From NCBI GenBank assembly GCA_014843695.1, contig JABXNX010000065.1:62001-126000 (forward strand): a stretch of DNA of 64,000 nucleotides, read 5' to 3'. Below, in pieces: positions 42,659-53,662 of the stretch. A program made the translations under genes and the position numbers. Every line of letters starts with the position of its first letter. Position 1 is the first letter of the stretch. A model generated the notes under the pieces. The model was not told the DNA's origin. It worked only from the letters and a program-made list of their open reading frames with translations, and did not search any database. The stretch comes from Archivesica marissinica (taxonomy: Eukaryota; Mollusca; Bivalvia; Venerida; Vesicomyidae).

Positions 42659-44683
42659 TTATGCAAATCGTTTTGTGTCTTTAATGTACTTGTGAACGTG
42701 AGTGAAAAGTGATATGTTTTGTTCAGAGCTGAGTTGTGCATTTCCTTCTAATAGTGTGTTAAGTATTGGTGTAGTAATGTTGCTGATTTCGTTAATGAGT
42801 GTAGTCCTGAGAGTTTTGCATAGTGGACAAGTGAAGAAATAGTGTTCTGTAGTCTCTACTTCGCCACATCTACAAAGTGGACTTTCAACGATATATTTTG
42901 AAAACAAATGTTCGTTTAATGTACTGCAGTGTGTTCTCAGTCTGGTGTGGAAAATGTTTATATCTCGTTGACCAATGAAATAGTGAGGTGGGACGTGTTC
43001 TTGACCTACGTTTAGCCAGTGTTTGAATATGCTAAGAGACTCTGAGTTCCGTATATCAGTTGGTGTATTGTTCCACAAGTCAATGGTTGAAGGAAGGAAC
43101 GACTTTGTGAAGAGCTGTGTATTGCAATGGATGTTCCTAGTATTTTCTGAAGTTCGGAGGTTGTATGTTATTAGTTCGCCAACTTGGTGAGGAGCTAGGT
43201 GTGATAGGTAGTCTGGAGTAAGCTGGTTTATCATTTTGTAATAAAGTATAAGTTTGTGTTTACGTCTGCGTGATTGAAGTTGTTCCATGCATGTGTCCCT
43301 GTAGAGTTTTTCGAGAGAAACCAGTTTTGTTGCCCCAGATATAATTCTTGCAGATTCAAGTTAAATTATTTCGAGGTCATTTGCTTCTTGTTGTGTGATA
43401 TTGTCCCAAACTACATCTGAGTACTCTAATAATGGTCGGATAAATGCAGTGTATATAGTGGACAGTGTTTTCCTATCAAGAATAAACTTAAGTGGTCTCA
43501 TGATATTAACACGTTTCCATGCTTTTTCCTTTATGCTGTCAATGTGCTCGTGCCATGTACCGTCATCAGAGAAAGTTATGCCAAGATGTTTATGTGAGTG
43601 TACTTCTTCAATTGAGACATCATTCATATATAGTGGAGCGTGGATGGGTTTCTTGGTTTTGCGTGAGATAAGAAGTGTTTCAGTCTTACTTGGATTAAAT
43701 GTCACAAGCCATCTTTTTGCCCAGTCGTTAATTTTTACGAGATCAGAGTTGAGTTGTTCTGCCGCTGAAACTGGATTATCAATTATGATGTAGAGATTTG
43801 TATCATCAGCAAAGAGACGAATTGCAGAGTGTATATTATTTACAATGTCATTTATAAACACAATGAACAACAGTGGACCGAGAACAGAACCTTGTTGTAC
43901 ACCAGCCATTATGGGAAGAGTATTGGAGAAAGTGCCAGAAAGAGCAACGCGTTGCTTTCGTCCGGTAAGATAGTCACCAAACCAGGTAAGAAGGTTGCCA
44001 GAAATTCCATTATTTTCTAATTTATGAAGGAGGCCACGATGCCAAACGCGGTCAAAAGCTTTGGAAATATCGCAGAAAACCGCTCTGACTTCCTTTCCTT
44101 CATCGAGTGCTTGACAGAATGCATGATAGATAGAGGTGAGTTGATTGACAGTAGAATCGTTAGGTACAAAGCCAGATTGTAGAGCAAATATCATGTTATT
44201 TTCAGACAAAAAGTTAAAAACATGCTTATGAATGATTTTTTCCATTACTTTACTTATAGTACTGAGAAGTGAGATTGGACGATAATTTGAAATTTCCTGA
44301 GGATCGTTCTTCTTGTGAATAGCACATACATTAGCAAGCTTCCACTGATCTGGGACGTTACCTATGAGCTAGGGATAATTAAACAAGGACGAAAGTGGTG
44401 CAGCCAATTCTGCCGAAAGTTCTTTCAAAACCCTGTTGTTAATGTTATCTGGGCCAGACGATTTTCCAGTTTTCAATTTACTTAGCGTGAATGCGACTTC
44501 ATCCGGAGAAATGACTAGATCGGCTAATGTTGGTGCTTGTGTACCGATGGTTGTAGTTGGCAGTGTCATTTTAGAGTCATTTAGTATTGTCTGTGATTGG
44601 AAGAAGTTGTTTAGGCAATTTGCCTTTACATTTGCGCCTCTTAGCCACTGCCGTTTATTTATGTCATGAAACCTGACGGACAA
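42659..44683 (-). pseudogene. LINE ORF2, reverse transcriptase part, two nonsense codons
   Basis: Reverse transcriptase with KTGKSSGPDNINNRVLK, NYRPISLLSTISKVMEKI, VFCDISKAFDRVWHRGLL, GVQQGSVLGPLLFIVFIND, the catalytic FADDT box and HKHLGITFSDD; C-terminus with a CRC..H-type zinc-binding stretch (PLCRCGEVETTEHYFFTC). Frame is continuous except for TAG near 44369 (before LIGNVPDQW) and TAA at 43361 (after ANDLEII). Both are point nonsense changes. The first residues before KANCLNNFF are foreign, from the inserted block. Confidence 0.9.
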
Positions 44684-45148
44684 CCCTACTGTACTAAGGG
44701 CTCACCGGTGCCGATGGCTCGGGTGAGCAAATAAACTAAGAACATCAATGGAATTGAATATGTCTGGTGTGAGAAGCGTTCCAGACGAGATTTATTATAT
44801 AAACCAAGTAATTATAGAAGTCATACATTTAATGACTAGAGAGTAAAAATGACATAAAGTTGGACGACACAAAGTCCAAGCAAAAAACAAAAAGCATATG
44901 ACAATGGAGGGCGGCGGGGAGGTATGCGGTAAAATTAAAATGATAAAACTTCTCTGAATGGCTTCCTCAAGCTGTTGCGATCCCAGAAAGAGGCTGCATA
45001 ATTAATGGGAAAGAACTACCCAAAGGAGACAAAAATAGAAGTAACGGAAAGAAACTCTAATGCATAAAATCTACCCCTCTACCCCTATAGACCAACCATC
45101 GTTACAAATGTAAATTGCTTTATAATGCTACGCTATATAAATCGTGTC
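44627..45148. other. about 0.52-kb insertion inside LINE ORF2
   Basis: Interrupts ORF2 between the endonuclease domain (ending ..YVSNNEK) and the reverse transcriptase (KANCLNNFF..). No reading frame or terminal inverted repeat recognised; contains ctcaccggtgccgatggctc and gcggcggggaggtatgcgg on the plus strand. Its origin is unknown. Confidence 0.65.
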
Positions 45149-46789
45149 TTTTTCGTTATTTGAGACATAGAAGACGTTATTTTGCTTTAGAATAGGTATA
45201 TTTGTGTTTGTGTTGTTGTTTTTGATAATCTGTGTAAGGGTTTTCCAGAAATCACGTGGTTCCAAATGTTCATCCTTTAATCTGTCTGCTAATTTGGTTA
45301 TAAGAGTGTTTCTAGCATGTCTTATCAGCGTACGTGTTTTGTTTCTGATTTGATTGTACTTATCCCAATGTTGCTGTAGTTGTGTTTTGCGTGCTTTGTT
45401 ATGCATCCATGGTGGATCTGATTGACGTACTGTTACTGTTTTACTTGGTATCGTTTCTTCTGCTAGTCGGATTATTGTGTTAGTTATGTTAGTTGTATAT
45501 GTGTCAATGTCTGTATGTATAAGTGAATCCCAATTAAAGTGTGACGTTCGTTCCCTGAGAGTTGCATACTTCCCAGTATCGTATTGCCAGACGTTACGTC
45601 TGAAACTAGGTAGTTTAGGCTTCTCATGTCTGAAACAACAACATATTGGGCAATGGTACCTTGTGTTTTGATCCAGGAGAGGCTCGCCAACACCACTGAC
45701 ACACACACTTTCCTTAGAAGAAACTAGAAAGAGATCGATTAATGATGCTGTCGATTCTGTATAATGTGTTGGTTCTGTGATGACTTGTGATAATCCATAT
45801 TGTTGAGAGATGCTGTTGACCTTGTTGCGAGTGTTCTGTTTTAGCATGTCAAGATTAAAATCGCCCGTAACAACAATATCCAAGTTTGAATCACGTGCAA
45901 GACCGATAGAATTTTCAATACTGGCTAAGACAAGTGGAGAGGAGTTTGGAGGCCTGTAGAACGTTCCCAGAAGTACCCGTTTGCGCTTAAAGCGAAGCTC
46001 TACCCATAAACATTCTATATCTAGAGGTTCCAAGTCAACCCTTCTAAGTGCCGGAATGTATTCCTTAACGTAAACAAGAATTCCACCGTGGTTATCAGAC
46101 GACCTGTCCTTCATGAACGGTTTTGAGTAGTTATGAATAGCAAGACTGTCAGAATCAGTATCATTCCCAAGCCATGTTTCGGTAAAGGACAGGACATCAA
46201 AATGAGATAGTTCAGCACCCAGGACATCTCTTTTCGGGAGAAAGCTTTGCACGTTGTAATGAGCAAAGGATAAGCTAGACTGGAAGAACGGAAGCATAGC
46301 GTCGTCGCCAGAGTAACTGGAGTCCGAAGATAGAGTAACCGATGAAAGCGATTCAGATGTATGAGAGTTAGGTCCAGGATTTTCATGAACGTCGCCACAG
46401 AGTAGAAGAATAAGGGAAAGCCATGTTAGTATCTCGAAATTCGCGAATGGTTTCATCCCTTTAACCCGTGTATGTAAAGGATTGAAGACGCCTGCTCTCA
46501 CCCTGTATAAGAGTATTTCAATGTTCATTATGTAATACCCGATTGATATATAGTCGTTGGGCTGATGGTTCCGCAATGCACGTAGCCAGTGACAAAATAA
46601 GGAAACGGACAGGTATCTGAAGGCATCTTGAGTGAATATATATCTCCAATGAAAGCAAAAGAAAAATATGAAACAAAAAATAATACATGAACTACCATTC
46701 AGTGAAATAAATGTAGTGTTGGGAAAATGTTTTACGAGTATATATACATACAATCTGAATTTTGATGAAGCTATTATGTGAACATACAA
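45149..46789 (-). pseudogene. LINE ORF2, apurinic-type endonuclease part
   Basis: Endonuclease/exonuclease/phosphatase fold: AHYNVQSF, LSFTETWL (catalytic Glu), HGGILVYVKE, LLGTFYRPPNSSP, VVTGDFNLDM, SLIDLFLVS. Before it stands LLLCGDVHENPGP, which resembles a 2A-type recoding peptide (D-x-x-x-N-P-G-P). The first hundred residues of this frame are low-complexity hydrophobic and may not be translated; a start nearer MKPFANFEILTW is possible. The frame leaves ORF2 at the inserted block and stops at 45128. Confidence 0.85.
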
Positions 46790-46929
46790 TATACATATGA
46801 ACTTCTGGATACTTCATGTATTCATATCCGCTATGTACAGTGAGTTATGCATAATTAGTATACAATATTGAGCACAGATCTCGTGTGATAGGATGAACAA
46901 AGCATTCCAGCATTATATTAGATGACAAA

Positions 46930-47012
46930 ACAGTACACTGACGGGCACCCGGGTAGAATCACAGAGACTCCGCAATCCAGCTGGAGTTCTCGCTTGAGAG
47001 AGATAATCATGT
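46930..47012 (-). mobile_element. SINE family D fragment inside the LINE
   Basis: Plus strand gacgggcacccgggtagaat and tccgcaatccagctgg, the reverse complement of the family-D body. Confidence 0.55.
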
Positions 47013-47364
47013 AATTGGTATTCATGTAAGAAAAATGAAACTAATATGTACGGAAGGACTCTTGTTTAGATTAAGCAGCTTCCCTAAAATCAATATAATA
47101 TAAAGAGCTTAAGAATGCTGATCATTTACAACGTACTTCCGTAATAATAATCACGGGAGTGCCTCGATATGAATATAGCGTAAATTCGGGCAGATTTGCA
47201 AAGGGGAGTAACCAGGCACCATCTCGGGGTTAATCTGAGTCATATACTTAAGATGCACATGTCTAGATGGCGAATAGTGTTGCTCCTAAATCAAGGTGAC
47301 TGACTATATATAACAAACAGCAGCGGGACTCTATAACAAACAAAACAAAAAGATCTGCAATCTC

Positions 47365-47561
47365 AAATTGGCGTTGTTTACATCTAGATGCTGTGGTAGA
47401 CGTAGCTATAATACAAGCCGACACACTTGTAAAGTACAATTACTTATAGATTGTAATATAAATCAAATTAACCTATTTGAAAATTCAAAATCAAGATGTC
47501 ATGTTTATACATTATACATTATGCCATATCCAATAACACGATGTGTAAACAACGCCAATTT
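47365..47561. mobile_element. foldback element between LINE ORF1 and ORF2
   Basis: Perfect 18-bp inverted repeats AAATTGGCGTTGTTTACA at 47365-47382 and its complement at 47544-47561, enclosing 161 bp without coding capacity. Looks like a small MITE nested in the LINE. Confidence 0.6.
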
Positions 47562-47849
47562 AAGCTGGTTTTTCTGAACATCGAAACAAGTCACGTTATA
47601 ATACTACTATAATTATGTGTAGTCAATAAATATAAATGTGTCTCTTCATTGTACTGTTATATATACGGTGTGCCGGGACGGCTAGACTGGTCACATGATC
47701 CATAAGCTTTCCGCAGACGTATAAGAGATCCAGTGTCTACTATAAATACAACACGATAATATCGTTCGGGCGCAATGATCTGTGAAAATGTTCACTGTCT
47801 CGTCGAAAAGTTTGACCGTATACTGCACAACATAATTTTTTATGTTACG

Positions 47850-48677
47850 TTACATCATTGTGGCCACCGCATGTTTGTATTTGTCTAGATCAGCTTCGGT
47901 CTGAATGCGCCTAATGGTATCAGATACTTTGATCAACACCGTTCCATCCGTTGACCAACATCCTTGGATTAATTCAGCCTTATATAGTTTGCGAGCTTGG
48001 AACAATAGTTCGGAACTTGACCTCGTTAGATCCTCATTGATGAAGACTCTAGTGTGACCGCAAGTGCGTAAGCCAGTGCGCTTCTTGTATACCTGGCGTC
48101 GTGTACGGTAAGACGTGAACTTCACAATTATCGACCGTGGCTTGCCATTCGCGTTGGGCTTGCCGATACGGTGGGAACGGTCGATATCTGCCATCGTGAT
48201 TGGCGCGTCCATGTCCTTACATATGTTGACGATCTGTGTGTCAGTGTCCTCACCAGCCTCCTCGTCAACACCAGCACACCGCAGGCAATTACGTCGGCTA
48301 TATTGTTCGGCTGAGTCGGCTATTGTCTCTAGTGCCTGGACACGAGATGACAATGCATCGTTAGTGTCTTTCAGCGTCTTGTTCTCGGACTCCAGTAGTC
48401 CTATTCGGGTTGACAGCCCATCAATGACCCCCTTAACAATTGTCTCTACCATCCCATGCATGGAGTCAGAGAGTCGCGCGATAACAGTGTCTGTTAGTGC
48501 AGCTGCAATCGATTGTATAGCATCTTCGTCTAGGGTTATATTAGTAGCTGCCATATCTGTATTTGCACTTACTGATATTTCACTGTCGATTTTGTTTTTC
48601 TTAGGCGCTAGTTCCTCTGGTGATGATAGGTCTCGTTTTTTAGTTGTCGATACAAGAGTGTTTAAGCTTTCGCTCAT
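47850..48677 (-). CDS. LINE ORF1 protein (coiled coil plus RRM-like domain)
   Basis: 275 codons, intact. N-terminus with a basic patch (KKRDLSSPEELAPKKNK), coiled coil at about 75-125 (IGLLESENKTLKDTNDALSSRVQ), then an L1-type ORF1 domain: RRNCLRCAGVDEE, DIDRSHRIGKP, RSIIVKFTSYRTRRQVYKKR, VFINEDLT. Such proteins bind LINE RNA and act as nucleic-acid chaperones. Start ATG at 48675-48677 opens the frame after a 330-bp leader. Confidence 0.9.
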   Translation of the reverse strand: MSESLNTLVSTTKKRDLSSPEELAPKKNKIDSEISVSANTDMAATNITLDEDAIQSIAAALTDTVIARLSDSMHGMVETIVKGVIDGLSTRIGLLESENKTLKDTNDALSSRVQALETIADSAEQYSRRNCLRCAGVDEEAGEDTDTQIVNICKDMDAPITMADIDRSHRIGKPNANGKPRSIIVKFTSYRTRRQVYKKRTGLRTCGHTRVFINEDLTRSSSELLFQARKLYKAELIQGCWSTDGTVLIKVSDTIRRIQTEADLDKYKHAVATMM

Positions 48678-49024
48678 ACTAAGATTCGGTGTAGCAGTTC
48701 TTTATTTCTTGCTATACTTTTGCAAAACTTGTGCGTAGGTCCAGTGTGACTGATGTTCAATAGAGCGAGAACTTAGCACGATTTACACGGAGAAATCACA
48801 TACAGTATTCATATAGTAAACACTTACTAGCTCTTAAATCCATAATTTCATATTTATTTTACAATCCAAAATATGCACACTAAAGCTCCAACATTGTTAC
48901 ACTTATATGTCAAATCACATTTTCCCAGTCAGTCTCACTTTACCAGAAAATCATGGTTTTATTCGCGAGTAATTTTGTTGACAACATTCATCCGGAACCG
49001 GAAATTCTGCATGTTTTTGTTTTG

Positions 49025-49240
49025 TTTGTGTATACGTTTATTTATCGTCGCTACCGGTTACCGATATGAGCTACGCCTCCTGAAGAGATTACCGTAGGCA
49101 TTTTAGATTGTTGGTGGAGAGTGCAATGCTACAGATAGAGGCGACCACCGTACCATCTCAAATACTTCCATGTCCGAGGAACGAACCCGGGTTGCAGTGG
49201 TGAGAAGCGAGCGCGCTAACCACTGCGCTAATCGGACAGT
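49025..49240 (-). mobile_element. chimeric SINE, family-B head with family-A tail
   Basis: Minus orientation. Read on the minus strand it begins with the B head and body (to ggtacggtggtcgcc) and switches directly to ctctatctgtagcattgcac of family A, ending in the A tail. The same junction occurs inside the SINE at 8276-8597. Confidence 0.82.
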
Positions 49241-49429
49241 TTTCACAGCTAGCGTGCAATGAGTTACGGTTGGAATTAGGTTGTTCTACGTCACGACTAA
49301 ATTGTACGTAGTGTGCTTGCTGGGACATAGATGACGCGGACTTCCATGCTTTTCATGCGTTAGTATGTAGTACATTTATCGTACATACGAATAATATAAG
49401 TAGTTCCTTGAAGTAAATTAATTTCCTAT

Positions 49430-50135
49430 CGCATGATTGTTGATATCTACGGCATGATTGACGGTATATATGGCTATACGGCATGATTGACGGTATATAT
49501 GGCTATACGGCATGATTGACGGTATATATGGCTATACGGCATGATTGACGGTATATATGGCTATACGGCATGATTGACGGTATATATGGCTATACGGCAT
49601 GATTGACGGTATATATGGCTATACGGCATGATTGACGGTATATATGGCTATACGGCATGATTGACGGTATATATGGCTATACGGCATGATTGACGATATA
49701 TACGGCAGGATTGTTGATATCTACGGCATGATTGACGATATATACGGCATGATTGTTGATATCTACGGCATGATTGACGGTATATATGGCTATACGGCAT
49801 GATTGACGATATATACGGCAGGATTGACGATATATACGGCAGGATTGACGATATATACGGCAGGATTGACGATATATACGGCAGGATTGACGATATATAC
49901 GGCAGGATTGACGATATATACGGCAGGATTGACGATATATACGGCATGATTGGTGATATATAGGGCATGATTGGTGATATATACGGTATGATTGGTGATA
50001 TATACGGCATGATTGGTGATATATAGGGCATGATTGGTGATATATACGGTATGATTGGCGATATATACGGCATGATTGGCGATATATACGGCATGATTGG
50101 CGATATATACGGCATGATTGGCGATATATACGGCA
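49430..50135. repeat. 21/29-bp minisatellite array (array I)
   Basis: Left part: about eight units of 29 bp (ggcatgattgacggtatata+tggctatac); right part: 21-bp units (gattgacgatatatacggca, then gattggtgatatatacggca). The left flank (aatttcctatcgcatgatt) is the same as that of array H. Confidence 0.95.
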
Positions 50136-50157
50136 TATGGATGTTTGTTTTTATACT

Positions 50158-50396
50158 TTATTTATTTTACAACGATTGCGAAGTAAGTTTTAACAACTTA
50201 TATTAATCACTCTCGTTGGCTCGGATGAAAGCGTATATGTGGTCATTCATGTGGGAGGAAACCGGAGTACCCGGAGAAAACCCACCTGTCCGATCTGGCG
50301 ACCATCGTACCATCTCACATACTTTCCTGTCCGAGGATCTAACCCGGGTCACATTGGTGAGACGCTAGCGCGCTAACCACTGCGCTAATCGGACAG
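50158..50396 (-). mobile_element. SINE family B, downstream of GT32-4
   Basis: Minus orientation; near-identical to 39113-39353 with the same downstream context (ccataaataatgaatgttaa). Duplicated together with the gene. Confidence 0.88.
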
Positions 50397-50672
50397 CCAT
50401 AAATAATGAATGTTAAAAACTGCCAACAAATAAAGAAAATAAGAAACTGAATTTCACAACCGAGACTAATGCCCTGAAACATATGTGTTCAATTAGGTGG
50501 CCCTCAGCTTGCTGAAATAGTTTTCTCTCAGTTGGCGTTAAGTTTACAAATTGGCTCAAATATTATTCAATTTGCGAAAGACCATACCCAAATAAAACAT
50601 GGTCAAAGGGAACACTGAGAAACATTAAGGCAACACGTAACATATATTCCACTATACACTAGATATGCAAAA

Positions 50673-51736
50673 CTAGTCTTGATATAGAATACATTCTGGA
50701 ATAAATTCTTTGATATGCATTCGTGGCAAGTTATCCGAATCTTTGCACCACAGATGAAACCAATAGTGGACCATGAAGGTGAACGTTTTGTTTTTCCTGA
50801 TCTGTTTCCGACTCTGAAACTCCGTACAACCTCGTCGTTGTAGTGATGAGTACGTGGTGATTTGTGTCGTAGTACAATGTCCCTTTAGCTCACGCTCTCT
50901 ATTTAACATGTCCGCATCTACATTATCCATGAAGTACTGAGAGTTTGTAACATAAATCGCATCATCGTCTTCTTCATTTCGTGTGCCCATATAAAAGTAA
51001 GGTGAATTAGTATTACTTGTATTGGTCTTATCTTTCAGTATGTCTGATTCACTTATATTATTGTACAGCATGAACATTCGTGTGGTATATCCAGGTCCTG
51101 TAGTGGAAACTGGATGCCCTTTAGGGTTAGCTTGTTTCAAATTGATCAGTAGTTGTCTGAAGAACGGGTGGTTCGGCCGACATAATAAAACAGCATTGCT
51201 GAATATAACAGCCGTCTTGTGGAGGAAGATACTATGTTCGAATGGTTCTGTTGGTATGATACAAGCATATTTCATTGTAGTGATGTTCAGTGGTCGTAGA
51301 TTCTCCATGTCTATGTCTGCATAGACTCCACCATACTCGTATATCACTGCAAATCTAAGTAGATCAGCTTTCTTAACATCATTCTCACCAAAAGCGTCAT
51401 AAATTCTAACGAGATATGAATACTTGTTCACTAATAGCTTACGTCCTGACGCGTATGTCCAAAACATATACTTCCATGTTGGGTTATGTTCAACAAATGA
51501 CCGCATTGGTTGCATAAAGAGGTCGGGTACATTTTCATCTGTAAAGATCTGATGTATGACGTGAGGGATACGAGGCTTATCACGGACTATCGTTGGAAAT
51601 TCCACCTCCTCAAAGGACTGCAGTGGAGGAAACTTTATTTCTAATGTGTCATGTCCACTCTTTGTTGTTTCATAAATAGTTGTATCGTAGATGCCACTTT
51701 CATGATAGTCTACATTTTCATCATCATTGTGTTCTT
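50673..51736 (-). CDS. GT32-4 exon 2: catalytic domain
   Basis: Intact catalytic exon, closest to copy 3: RIPHVIHQIFTDENVPDLFM, NPTWKYMFWTYASGRKLL, LLRFAVIYEYGGVYADID with DXD (DID), IIPTEPFEHS, GPGYTTRMFMLY, stop after ILYQD. Begins at 51736 after ATTTCAG, leaving two bases for the split Glu codon. The open frame can be extended upstream to an ATG at 51803, but that stretch corresponds to intron in copies 2 and 3 and has a frame break there, so I prefer the spliced model. Its exon 1 is expected beyond the right edge of the window. Confidence 0.86.
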
Positions 51737-52019
51737 CTGAAATTCGAGAAATGGCTTTGTTTAATAATTTCATCGTAAATGCAGATGTCTTTTTCCGCAA
51801 CATGTTCTTCTACTAGGAAAAAGGCAATGTTTGCTTGTTTACTAATATATACCTGGGTTACATATATAGTATACATAGTGCATTCCTCAGTGGGAAATAT
51901 TTAAAATATCACCCCGAGAACATGCATATTTCGAGAGGTGACATTTTTCATATTGCTCTCTCAGGAGTGCAATACAAATATAAATTTTTTTTATACCGAA
52001 CCCAGGTGCCAGTATTTGA

Positions 52020-52319
52020 GCTGGTTAACTTTAGTAAATATATTCATGAAGCTTTATCCCTTCGTAATTCACTTGTTTAGGATATATGAGTTACCAGTTG
52101 AATACTCCCTACACTCTTAATACAGTCATGACCATGTTTTGCATAGTCTAAAATCCATCATGACATTGTCATTATTTTTCCATGTATGTCCATAATCATT
52201 ACATCATTTGTCCATCCTCATGCATATATCATAATATTGTACTATATATATTGTAAATATGTTTAAATGTTACAGACGAGAAACTGTAAAGTTTAAGTCT
52301 TAATAAAGCATTCTTCTTC
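52020..52319 (+). mobile_element. LINE 3'-end insertion with target duplication
   Basis: 300-bp insertion flanked by tatttga (52013-52019, 52320-52326). Starts with the last codons of a LINE ORF (FSKYIHEALSLRNSLV then stop), continues with a 3' UTR and ends in cttaataaagcattcttcttc. The empty site is in copy 3 at 40967-40977 (gccagtatttgaaaag). Confidence 0.75.
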
Positions 52320-52326
52320 TATTTGA

Positions 52327-52664
52327 AAAGAAAACTGGTTACAGCAAACATTCAAACTTTGAGTTGACTTGTCTTAGTAAATCTATTATATAATGTTCGT
52401 GTACCGGTAGTGAATTGCATGCAGAACACGACAAATAAACACTAATAAAGGTCATCAAATGAAGCATTTGCTCGCATAGTACAATATACTAGACTTAAAA
52501 AATAATATTTGTATTAGTCGAACAAAACATGTTTGGAATTGTGACGCGCAGGAATTAACCATACATGCCGTTTTCCAGTACAAAATCATGTGTTTGATGT
52601 ACGTGTGTAATTGTATTTCAATGTTTATAATCATCGGAACTGAATAAACATGTCTTAACTCTTT
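52327..52664. other. non-coding interval
   Basis: Deduced intron of GT32-4; nothing recognised. Confidence 0.5.
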
Positions 52665-52908
52665 CCCTCATAGAGATTTAGGTTAATCTACTATTACATA
52701 TCCATAGAAACGACAGCCATTTAGCTATCGTGCAGTAAATAAGTAGTTGCCATATCTATCCCACCTCCATAGATATTACTGGGACTACATAGAGATATAG
52801 GTTAATATACTATTATATCTCCATTCAAACGACAGGCATTTAGCTATCGTGCAGTGAATAAGTAGTTGTCATATCTATCCCACCTCCATAGGTATTACTG
52901 GGACTACA
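52665..52908. repeat. about 120-bp direct duplication
   Basis: Two units sharing tagagatttaggttaatcta, gacagccatttagctatcgt, gcagtaaataagtagttg and tatctatcccacctccatag with a few differences. Confidence 0.85.
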
Positions 52909-52957
52909 CAAGAGTCTGGCCTTTATTATAAGCATTGGTTTGGCTACCACATTGTCA

Positions 52958-53340
52958 ATGTATGTCGTATTGGTAATGGCGTTGAGAGGTGCTTCTATGA
53001 GTGAAAGGGTTAATGTATGTCGTATTGGTAATGGCGTTGAGAGGTGCTTCTATGAGGGAAATGGTTAATGTATGTCGTATTGGTAATGGCGTTGAGAGGT
53101 GCTTCTATGAGGGAAAGGGTTAATGTATGTCGTATTGGTAATGGCGTTGAGAGGTGCTTCTATGAGGGAAATGGTTAATGTACCGGGTATGTCGTATTGG
53201 TAATGGCGTTGAGAGATGCTTCTATGAGGGAAAGGGTTAATGTATGTCATATTGGTAATGGCGTTGAGAGGTGCTTCTATGAGTGAAAGGGTTAATGTAT
53301 GTCGTATTGGTAATGGCGTTGAGAGATGCTTCTATGAGGT
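52958..53340. repeat. 55-bp minisatellite array (array M)
   Basis: Seven units of gtatgtcgtattggtaatgg, cgttgagaggtgcttctatg, agggaaagggttaat; one unit has an accggg insertion at 53182. Confidence 0.93.
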
Positions 53341-53465
53341 AGCTCGAATGACTGCAACATTTTAAGGAATGGCATTTCGAGCAATTTGGTTTACGAATAA
53401 TATCTACATAGCGGAAATAATCCTCCAATGTGCCATTTTGTAATGTTTTAACGTTTTCTTATTTT

Positions 53466-53662
53466 GTGTGTGTGTTTTACGTTTATTTATCGTCGCTACC
53501 GGTTACCCATATGAGCGACGCCTCCTGAAGAGATTAGTCATTTTAGATTTTTGGAGGATAGTGCAATGATACAGAGAGAGACCCATTCCAGAGTCTCTTC
53601 TGGTTCTTTTACGTGCACGGTGTAAAGCACCGACACGAGACCTCGGTTTAACGTCCCATCAA
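53466..53662 (-). mobile_element. SINE family A, 5'-truncated, with 13-bp target duplication
   Basis: Perfect gttttcttatttt at 53453-53465 and 53663-53675. The insertion lacks the tRNA head. The empty site is in the paralogous block near 29732-29745 (acgttttcttattttaattt). Confidence 0.92.

Larger units (their letters stand above)
42230..49009 (-). mobile_element. full-length LINE with 14-bp target duplication
   Basis: 6.78 kb, minus orientation. Perfect direct repeats catgtttttgtttt at 42216-42229 and 49010-49023. Order: 5' UTR, ORF1 (47850-48677), ORF2 with endonuclease (from 46789) and reverse transcriptase (to 42659), 3' UTR ending in gaaataaaatattgtttaaac. Two nonsense codons, an inserted block and a foldback element make it inactive. 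It sits about 400 bp upstream of GT32-3. Jockey/CR1-like by domain plan. Confidence 0.92.

Noticed and set aside
44697..44735. Possible terminal structure of the block inserted in the LINE
   Set aside because: No matching inverted or direct repeat at the other end, so no element type can be assigned.
48115..48738. 207-codon plus-strand frame
   Set aside because: Shadow of the LINE ORF1 on the other strand.
51737..51803. N-terminal extension of GT32-4 to an ATG at 51803
   Set aside because: The same stretch is frame-broken in copy 3 and interrupted by a SINE in copy 2, and a conserved acceptor with fitting phase lies at its end; read as intron.
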